Of a DNA stretch of 14,712 bases, positions 8,241-14,712 are shown piece after piece. Below the pieces are notes generated by a model. It saw nothing but the letters and a program-made list of their open reading frames with translations. It did no database searches and was not told where the DNA came from. The position numbers and the translations under genes are program-made. The stretch covers positions 1 through 14,712 of the forward strand of contig CAZYLK010000160.1 in the NCBI GenBank assembly GCA_964648365.1. The letters run 5' to 3'. Origin of the DNA: SURF-32 sp964648365 (GTDB taxonomy: Bacteria > Planctomycetota > Phycisphaerae > UBA1845). Position 1 is the stretch's first letter. Every line of letters starts with the position of its first letter.

Positions 8241-8367
8241 TGAAGAAGGGAGTAAGGGAGTCAGGGAGTGAGGGAGTAAGGGAAGAGCGGAGGGGGCGTC
8301 GTGACGGCTTGGGTCGCCGCCTCGTCTTTCTTCATTCGTTATTCGCTATTCGCCATTCGACATTCGA
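8241..8367 (+). repeat. Composite repeat, copy 2: five G3 runs plus YATTCGY heptamer array
   Basis: Second copy, with GGG at 8248, 8256, 8264, 8272 and 8280 (exactly 120 bases after copy 1) and the heptamer array at 8333-8367 (126 bases after copy 1). The middle stretch between the two arrays differs from copy 1 in both sequence and length, while the arrays themselves are almost identical. The copy ends 9 bases before the ribosome binding site of ruvA. Confidence 0.85.
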
Positions 8368-8388
8368 CCTCCCCCCGGGAGGTCGCCG

Positions 8389-9018
8389 ATGATCGTCCGC
8401 CTCGCCGGTACGCTCGTAGAAGTGGCCGAGGAGTCGGTCGTGCTCGACCGCGACGGGCTTGCCTATGAAGTGCTGACGCCCGCCTACATGGTGGGGCGGA
8501 TGGCCGCGGAGCACGGGCGGCAGATCGTGCTGCATACCTTCGAGGTCTACGAGGGCAGTTCGCAGGGCGGAAACCTGACGCCGCTTCTGATCGGGTTTCT
8601 GTCGCCGGAGGACCGCCGTTTTTTCAAACGGTTTATCAGCGTCAAGGGCATCGGTGTTCGCAAAGCGCTCAAGGCCCTGTCCGAACCTCCGCAGCGCGTG
8701 GCCGCGTGGATACAGGAGGGCGACGTCAAAGCGCTGGCGAAGCTCAAAGGCATCGGCGCGCGGGCTGCGCAGCAGATCGTCGTGGATCTGAAAGGTAAGC
8801 TCAAAGACATCGTTCTGGCGGAAGCGGCGGGGGGGGCGGAGGTCATCGCCGAGTTTACCGCGGCGCAGAAGGACGCCCTGGCGCTGCTGATCGAGTGGGG
8901 CGAGAGCCGAGCCGACGCCGAGCGCTGCCTGACCGAAGCCGCACGACAGCACCCGGACATCGAACTGCCCGACGAATGGGTCCGGGCGGCGCTGCGGGTG
9001 CGGTCAGGGCTGGGGTGA
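8389..9018 (+). CDS. ruvA: Holliday junction branch-migration protein RuvA
   Basis: Binds four-way junctions as a tetramer and loads the RuvB motor. The 209 residues match the family's usual length. Domain I begins MIVRLAGTLVEV with the DGLAYEV strand. Domain II has two helix-hairpin-helix motifs, VKGIGVRKALKAL at about 85-97 and LKGIGARAAQQIV at about 119-131, which grip DNA. A Gly/Ala linker near 145-153 leads to the small C-terminal domain III, which contacts RuvB. ATG 8389 has GGGAGG six bases upstream. An eight-G run (8829-8836) falls in the linker, where a length change would frameshift the RuvB-contacting domain. The gene is bracketed by heptamer arrays in opposite orientations. Confidence 0.95.
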   Translation: MIVRLAGTLVEVAEESVVLDRDGLAYEVLTPAYMVGRMAAEHGRQIVLHTFEVYEGSSQGGNLTPLLIGFLSPEDRRFFKRFISVKGIGVRKALKALSEPPQRVAAWIQEGDVKALAKLKGIGARAAQQIVVDLKGKLKDIVLAEAAGGAEVIAEFTAAQKDALALLIEWGESRADAERCLTEAARQHPDIELPDEWVRAALRVRSGLG

Positions 9019-9021
9019 CGG

Positions 9022-9056
9022 TCGAATGGCGAATAGCGAATGGCGAATAACGAATG
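9022..9056 (-). repeat. Inverted YATTCGY heptamer array after ruvA
   Basis: Five 7-base units read on the minus strand as CATTCGT-TATTCGC-CATTCGC-TATTCGC-CATTCGA, flanked by TCTT as in the array at 8333-8367 but in the opposite orientation. It starts three bases after the ruvA stop and lies in the gap before the histidine kinase gene. Confidence 0.85.
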
Positions 9057-9127
9057 AAGACAAGTCAGGTGGCTTCGACTTGCGCTGACGTCCCGCGCAG
9101 TTCGATCTGCGGACGAGTGTGACTCCC

Positions 9128-11154
9128 ATGCGAATGACCATCGGCAGGAAGATCGGCCTGGGTTGCATCCTCATCGTAGGGCTGGGGTGTGCCGCCATGG
9201 CCGTGGCTTATGGCGGGCTGTTGCAGGTGCGGCGGGAGGTGCGGTATCTGGCGGACGTGCATGAGCCGGTCAAGTCGGCGACGCACGAGATGGAGATCAA
9301 CGTCAAGGGCGTGGCCTTCGGGACGATGAGCTACCTCAGCGCGCCGACGCCGCTGTTCCGCGACCTGGTGGCCGACAACGAGAGCGACTTCCTGCGGTTC
9401 CATGCCGAATACGAGCGGCTGGCGACGACCCCGCGCGAGCGCGAACTGGGCGCCGTCATCGGGGAGCGGTTCAAGGAGTTCCGCGCGGCCGGTGAAGAAC
9501 TCAAGACGCTGCGCGACGCGCAAGCAAGCGACTTCGACCTTGCCCTGCTCGAAATCGAGCAGATGGACGAGATCATCGACGGGACGCTGCAAACCCGGCT
9601 CGACCCGGCGCAGCCGGCGGACGCAGAGAAGCTGGAGGCGCTCAATTCCATCGAGGCCGATCTGGCGGAGGTGGGCATGTCGGTGGCGGCGTACGGGTGG
9701 CTGCGTCGCGACGAGGTGGCGCAGCAGCTTTCGCGCAACACCGAGGAGGTGCTCGCCTCGCTCGATCACCTTCAGCCGCGGCGCGCCAGCCGGTGGACCT
9801 TCCGGCTGGATTCCTGCGACGCCAAGGTCCGGAGTCTGCCAGGGCTGACGTGGAAGGCGGAGCAGCGGGCCGCGGTGGACGAACTGGAGTCCCGTTTTGG
9901 GGCGCTGACGCTGCTGATCGAGCAAGTGCTGAGTACGGAAGAGTCGATCCGCGATAAGACGGTGGCGTTCCTGGCGATGACGGAAGAACTCGATCGCATG
10001 CTCGACGAGGACATGCAGCCGCTGGCGGCGGAGCTGGTGCGGCAGCCACGCCGCGCCGCGGACGCCGCGGCCGCACGGGTGCTGGGGCGCGTGCGACTGC
10101 TGATCCCCTGCTTTGTCGTGGTCGCGGCGGTGACCGCGCTGGGGCTGACGCGCCGCGTCACGCGGCCGTTGCGATCGCTGGCCCGCGGGGCGGACGAGGT
10201 CAGCCGCGGCGATCTGGCCTATCGGCTGGCGTCGACCGGCCGTGACGAGTTTGCCGACCTGGCCGGGTCGTTCAACCGCATGGTGGCACGCCTGCAAGAG
10301 ACGCTCGTATCGAAAAAAGCGCTCGAAGCCAGCGAGGCGCAGCTTCGCGACAGCCTGGCCACCCTGGAGGAAGAGATGCGCAGCCGCGCCCGCGCCGAAG
10401 CGGACCGGACGCGGCTGGAGGAGAGTCTGCGAAAATCGGAACTGCTGTCCGCGATGGGTACGCTGGTGGCGGGCGTTGCGCATCAGGTGCGCAATCCGCT
10501 GTTCGCCGTCACGTCGGTGCTCGACGCGATGGAGGCACGGCTGGGTCCGCGGGAAGAGTATGCCCGCTACCTGGGCGTTCTCCGCGAGCAGACCGCGCGG
10601 GTGGCGGTGCTGATGAACGAATTGATGGAGTTCGGTGGCGGGGCGAGCGGCGAACTGACGGCCGGCGATGTCGAATCGGTCGTGCGCGAGGCGGTGAGCA
10701 GTTGCCGCGGGCGGGCGGAGGCACGCGGCGTCACGATCGACATCGACGTTGACGGCGCGCTTCCGCCGGTGAAGATGGATCGGCCGCGTCTGGTGCGGGC
10801 CATGGAAAACCTCATCGACAACGCCGTGCAACATTCGCCCGGCGGACAACCTGTTGCGGTGGCCGCGCGGCTGGTCAGCGACGATGGCGCCGGCGCGTTG
10901 GAACTGTGCGTGAAAGATCGCGGACCGGGGTTTCAGTCGGACGAACTGCCGCGGCTGTTCGAGCCGTTCTTTACCCGGCGGCCGGGCGGAACGGGGCTGG
11001 GGTTGGCGATCGTGGAACGCATCGTTCAACATCACGGCGGGCGCGTCGTCGCCGCCAACGGCGCGTCCGGCGGGGCGGTGATGACCGTGCGCCTGCCGGT
11101 GGAAGCTTCCACGGCCTCGATTCCCGCGCGATCCGCTGACGGAGGAAGCAACGC

Positions 11155-11158
<4 letters not shown>
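9128..11158 (+). CDS. Membrane sensor histidine kinase with HAMP domain
   Basis: Senses an unknown signal and phosphorylates the response regulator encoded next. From ATG 9128 it has 676 residues. A first membrane helix lies at about 8-28. A 290-residue, largely helical non-cytoplasmic region follows, and a second membrane helix at about 324-342 leads to a HAMP domain (TRPLRSLARGADEVSRGDL) and a coiled coil at about 390-440. The HisKA motif GVAHQVRNPL contains His452. The ATPase domain has LIDNAVQH (Asn565), DRGPGF (Asp597) and GTGLGLAI near 621. Gln replaces the acidic residue that usually follows the phospho-His. GTG 9119 and ATG 9134 are other possible starts, and none has a strong ribosome binding site. 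The stop overlaps the regulator's start by four bases. The helical sensor resembles four-helix-bundle sensors, but I cannot name a ligand. Confidence 0.92.
11141..11157 (+). promoter_or_regulatory. Ribosome binding site deciding a TTG start for the response regulator
   Basis: GGAGGA at 11141-11146 sits eight bases before TTG 11155. The TTG shares bases with the TGA stop of the histidine kinase (11156-11158). The next in-frame starts lie inside the receiver's first strand, so TTG is the likely initiator. Confidence 0.75.
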
Positions 11159-12579
<1,421 letters not shown>

Positions 12580-12596
12580 CGCTCTCCGTGCGGCAC

Positions 12597-12780
12597 CGGC
12601 GCGCCTGTAGCAGCGGTTATCAACCGGTGGATGTGTGGTGCCCACCCGCCACGCGCGGATCTTCGACTTACAAGCGGTGGACCCCCGCATGAATGCGGGG
12701 GCCCTGAGTGTGGCACCAGGCGCACTTGTGGTACGGCCACATGCCGGTCGGATCACCGGTTAAAAACCGGTGCCACATGC
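12597..12780. repeat. Cluster of CCGGTT-type hairpin repeats after the response regulator
   Basis: This is the first part of a 512-base non-coding stretch (12580-13091). It holds AGCGGTT-ATC-AACCGGT at 12612-12628, a degenerate AAGCGGTGGA unit at 12673-12682 running into a perfect GA-centred hairpin, GTGTGGCACC at 12710-12719, and an inverted, perfect CACCGGTT-AAA-AACCGGTG at 12754-12772 followed by GCCACATG. It is the same family as 4686-4787. The last copy lies about 165-185 bases upstream of the sigma-54 promoter candidate. I see no gene here; 12781-12936 contains nothing else I can name. Confidence 0.75.
12683..12702. repeat. Perfect 9-bp hairpin with GA loop
   Basis: CCCCCGCAT-GA-ATGCGGGGG pairs perfectly over nine bases and is followed by CCCTGAG. 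It is the best preserved member of a hairpin family with related copies near 2486, 4771, 13937, 13982 and 14017. No T-run follows, so it is not a standard terminator. Confidence 0.8.
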
Positions 12781-12936
12781 GGATCACGGGCAAAGATGCG
12801 CAAGATGCCGGGTGCCACACGCTTGGCCGTCCATAATCTGGACCACTTGTCCGCAAACCGGGCGCAGGATTCGGACCTCCTTACTGCTTCACATCCCGAA
12901 CTCGCGTCCGCGAGGTTGCGGCGGCGGGTCGTGCGC

Positions 12937-12953
12937 CCGGCACGGTCCTTGCT
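12937..12953 (+). promoter_or_regulatory. Sigma-54 (-24/-12) promoter candidate for the secreted protein
   Basis: CCGGCACGGTCCTTGCT matches the established consensus TGGCACG-N4-TTGCW at every position but the first. The invariant GG (12939-12940) and GC (12951-12952) are separated by exactly ten bases. Transcription would start near 12964, giving a leader of about 128 bases to ATG 13092. It lies 360 bases past a gene for a sigma-54 activator. Control of this promoter by that activator is inferred. Confidence 0.6.
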
Positions 12954-13091
12954 CAGCGGGGGGCGTTCACCGACGCAGCGGCGTGCGACGCGGGTCGCAA
13001 GCGGCGCGGCCCGGACGTAACCCCCACGCTCGGCATGAGGCCGCGTGGATGGGCGGTTGAGCGTGTTTTTCGATGCTTCCTGGAGGTTGAC

Positions 13092-13436
13092 ATGGTTCTG
13101 CGAAGTCTGTTGACGTGTGTGATGGGTCTGGCGATGGCGTTCGGCGCCCAGGTGCAGGCGGCCGAAGGCGAATGCTCGGGGCGGGAGAAGCTCAAGGTCA
13201 AGTGTCGCGAGCGGGACGACGACGGCGGCGTCGTTCAGGTGAGGATCAAGCACGGGGAGCCAAACGCCGACGTCACCGTTCGCATTACGGGCGACGACGG
13301 GTATCTGGAGGACATCCCCGTCACGCTGGACGGCAGGGGCAAGGCCAAGATCAAGGTCCGCGTCGACGACGATGACGATTACATGGTCACGATCCTGGAG
13401 TGCGACGTGAACAAGCGCGTCGAATGCGACGACTGA
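13092..13436 (+). CDS. Small secreted acidic protein with four mature cysteines (unknown function)
   Basis: A 114-residue protein that I do not recognise. A signal peptide is clear at residues 1-23/24 (MVLRSLLTCVMGLAMAFGAQ, then VQA-A). The mature part of about 90 residues is rich in Asp, Glu, Lys and Arg, with alternating beta-type stretches (VVQVRIKHG, ADVTVRITGDDG, DIPVTLDGRGKAKIKVRV) that would suit a small beta-sandwich. Cysteines at 28, 38, 104 and 112 could form two disulphides tying both ends together. The Asp runs (RDDDGG, VDDDDDY) could bind metal ions such as calcium; that is a guess. ATG 13092 has GGAGG five bases upstream, and the frame's longer upstream extension has neither feature. 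The gene stands alone, with a sigma-54-type promoter before it and a terminator right behind. Confidence 0.8.
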   Translation: MVLRSLLTCVMGLAMAFGAQVQAAEGECSGREKLKVKCRERDDDGGVVQVRIKHGEPNADVTVRITGDDGYLEDIPVTLDGRGKAKIKVRVDDDDDYMVTILECDVNKRVECDD

Positions 13437-13458
13437 CGCGCCTAGCCGACAGCAAATT

Positions 13459-13500
13459 CGCGGGGCGCCGTTCATGGGGGCGGCGCCCCGCGTCGTTTCT
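13459..13500 (+). terminator. Rho-independent terminator after the secreted protein gene
   Basis: A perfect 12-bp stem, CGCGGGGCGCCG (13459-13470) with CGGCGCCCCGCG (13481-13492), encloses a ten-base loop and is followed by TCGTTTCT. It starts 22 bases after the stop codon. The remaining gap to 13618 holds nothing else I can support. Confidence 0.88.
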
Positions 13501-13618
13501 ATAAGCGCTGTCCAAGCTTGGGCGCCGTCACCATGTTGCGCCGTCGTCCGGCCTGACGGCTGGTCAGAAGCAGCGTTCGATGCGGGCACGCCCGGCGTGG
13601 CGCGCGTTGGGAGGCCAG

Positions 13619-13801
13619 TCAGTCGCCCGTTGGCGCCGGAGCGGCCTTCTGCGCCGGCTTGGCCGGCGGACCGCTCGAGGGTGCGGGAACCTGGAACGTG
13701 ATGGAACACTCGGGGCAGCGGACGCGCTTGCCGCGCACCTTGTCCGGGACGCTCAGCGTAGCGCGACATCGGAGATTCGGACACATGACAGTGACGGGCA
13801 T
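13619..13801 (-). CDS. Tiny zinc-ribbon protein
   Basis: A 60-residue protein from ATG 13801. Cysteines 7, 12, 29 and 32 form CPNLRC and CPEC knuckles around the segment LSVPDKVRGKRVRCPEC, followed by FQVP. This is the short zinc-ribbon pattern (similar to the MJ0042 motif) often found in planctomycete proteins, sometimes at the N-terminus of larger ones. The C-terminal 20 residues are Pro/Ala-rich and probably flexible. AGGA lies about nine bases before the start. The frame is open further upstream to 13951, but that part is repeat-derived and lacks domain character. It is convergent with the secreted protein gene and on the same strand as clpX. The role is unknown; a nucleic-acid or protein-binding adaptor is possible. 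Confidence 0.75.
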   Translation of the reverse strand: MPVTVMCPNLRCRATLSVPDKVRGKRVRCPECSITFQVPAPSSGPPAKPAQKAAPAPTGD

Positions 13802-13935
13802 GGGCTGGCATCCTGCGCGGCGAATGATCGTCGCGGATCGTCGTACGGGTATTTCGGCATGACGGCGCTGGAACGTCAGCCCGCGGCCGGGCAGGGGCGG
13901 GTTATGGCGCCTTGACCGCTGCGTGCCCGAGCCCC

Positions 13936-14122
13936 GGCATTCATGCAGCATTCATGCTGGGAGTTTTCGTCGCGAGGCGGGCCCCCCTGAAGGGTGGCGC
14001 GCGCCCGGGCCGAACTCCCGCCTTGAAAGGCGGGGCTCTGAGGAATTCCGGTTGAAAGGCGGGGCTCTGAGGAATTGCCACGAAAGGCGGCAGTTCGCCA
14101 TGAAAGGCGGTGGCAGTTCGCC
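13936..14122. repeat. Cluster of GA-centred hairpins and a 28-29 base tandem repeat downstream of clpX
   Basis: The 339-base gap 13802-14140 holds no gene. Two copies of GCATTCATGC lie at 13937-13946 and 13948-13957, the reverse complement of the core at 12688-12697. An imperfect hairpin, CCCCCCT-GA-AGGGTGG, is at 13982-13997. A perfect 8-bp one, CCCGCCTT-GA-AAGGCGGG, is at 14017-14034. The 25-base unit starting TTGAAAGGCGGGGCTCTGAG occurs identically at 14023-14047 and 14052-14076. Shorter derivatives starting GAAAGGCGG follow at 14082 and 14102, each leading to GCAGTTCGCC. These hairpins could also end clpX transcripts. Confidence 0.8.
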
Positions 14123-14140
14123 GCGACGCACGGCGGCGTG

Positions 14141-14712
14141 TCAGGCGGATTCGCGCCGCCTGCGGTTGCGCGCCCGCAGGAGCGGCTCCTTCCCGCGGGC
14201 GACGTCCTCGGTGAGGAGGAAATGCTCGCCGCGATGTTCCGATAAGTCGAAGAGCGGCTGGAGCATGATTTCCTCCAGCACGGCCCGCAGAGCGCGGGCG
14301 CCGGTTTCACGCTCCAGCGCGAGTTCGGCGATGGTGTTGAGCGCCTCGGGCGCGAACTCGAGCGTGCATTCTTCAAGCTCGAAGAACTTCTGATACTGCC
14401 GCACGAGGGCGTTGCGCGGTTCGGTCAGGATGCGCACCATGGTGGCCGCGTCGAGCGGTGCCAGCGTCGAGATCATCGGCAGGCGGCCGACCAGTTCGGG
14501 GATCATGCCGAACTCGACCAGATCCTCCGGGGAGACCTCAGCCAGCAGCTTGCCGGCTTCGATCGGGTCGTCGTGATGCTCGGCCTCGTTGTTGAAGCCG
14601 ATCGAACCGCGTCCCAGCCGGCGGCGGATGATGTCATCCAGGCCGACAAACGTGCCGCCGCAGATGAACAGGATGTGGGTCGTGTCCATCTGGATGTACT
14701 GCTGCTCGGGGT
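14141..14712 (-). CDS. clpX: ATP-dependent Clp protease ATP-binding subunit ClpX, 5' part beyond window
   Basis: AAA+ unfoldase that feeds substrates to the ClpP protease. Only the C-terminal 190 residues are present, and the frame is open through the right edge. The window starts in PEQQYIQMDTTHILFICGGTF, the conserved segment just after the Walker B/pore region of ClpX. It continues with GLDDIIRRRLGRGSIGF, then EDLVEFGMIPELVGRLP, and the sensor-2 helix ETGARALRAVLEEIML. The C-terminus after this helix is short, with a basic tail (RARNRRRRESA). The internal ATG at 14689 is not the start, since conserved ClpX sequence continues upstream of it. The zinc-ribbon gene follows on the same strand after the repeat cluster. 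Confidence 0.93.
   Translation of the reverse strand, partial: PEQQYIQMDTTHILFICGGTFVGLDDIIRRRLGRGSIGFNNEAEHHDDPIEAGKLLAEVSPEDLVEFGMIPELVGRLPMISTLAPLDAATMVRILTEPRNALVRQYQKFFELEECTLEFAPEALNTIAELALERETGARALRAVLEEIMLQPLFDLSEHRGEHFLLTEDVARGKEPLLRARNRRRRESA

Noticed and set aside
8121..8367. Possible CRISPR array
   Set aside because: Units are 7-8 bases and directly abutting, with only two longer copies. There are no uniform spacers and no cas genes.
9070..9085. TGGCTTCGACTTGC resembling a sigma-54 promoter before the histidine kinase
   Set aside because: The distance between GG and GC is nine bases, not ten, and sigma-54 promoters do not tolerate that change.
9065..11035. Minus-strand frame of 656 codons
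   Set aside because: Antisense to the histidine kinase; His/Arg/Gln-rich and without domain signatures.
13035..13091. Upstream extension of the secreted protein from ATG 13035
   Set aside because: It would bury the signal peptide and ignore the good GGAGG site before ATG 13092.

Overview
The window comes from a high-GC bacterial chromosome, most likely a planctomycete (Planctomycetota). Three things point there: an ECF sigma factor next to a very large Ser/Thr kinase with a TPR tail, a tiny zinc-ribbon protein of the type common in that phylum, and many short hairpin repeats between genes. This assignment is inferred from gene content only.

Layout. Minus strand, 1-2437: most of a K+-dependent membrane pyrophosphatase (hppA), with its 3' end off the left edge. 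Minus strand, 2701-3915: a disordered acidic protein with a C-terminal membrane anchor. Plus strand, 4076-9018: ECF sigma factor, then a kinase with an N-terminal anti-sigma-like zinc motif, one membrane helix and TPRs, then ruvC (overlapping the kinase stop) and ruvA. A repeat array with G-runs lies between ruvC and ruvA, and a related array lies in inverted orientation after ruvA. Plus strand, 9128-12579: a membrane histidine kinase overlapping a sigma-54 activator of the NtrC type (receiver, AAA+ with GAFTGA, Fis-type HTH). At 12580-13091 there is a repeat-rich non-coding stretch holding a well-formed -24/-12 (sigma-54) promoter candidate. At 13092-13436 there is a small secreted acidic four-cysteine protein with a strong terminator behind it. 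Minus strand, 13619-13801: a zinc-ribbon protein. Another repeat cluster follows, and then the 3' part of clpX, which runs off the right edge.

How the parts may work together. The window holds two signalling modules. (1) Sigma factor plus kinase, where the kinase carries both an anti-sigma-like zinc site and a kinase domain. This suggests that one membrane protein holds and releases, or phosphorylates, its partner sigma. (2) Histidine kinase, then sigma-54 activator, then a sigma-54-type promoter, then a secreted protein: a self-contained sensor-to-output unit in which the first target may be the next gene. Both are inferred from sequence and order. The most unusual structural observations are the signal peptide and roughly 100-residue extra loop in HppA, and the families of hairpin and tandem repeats that fill nearly every intergenic gap.
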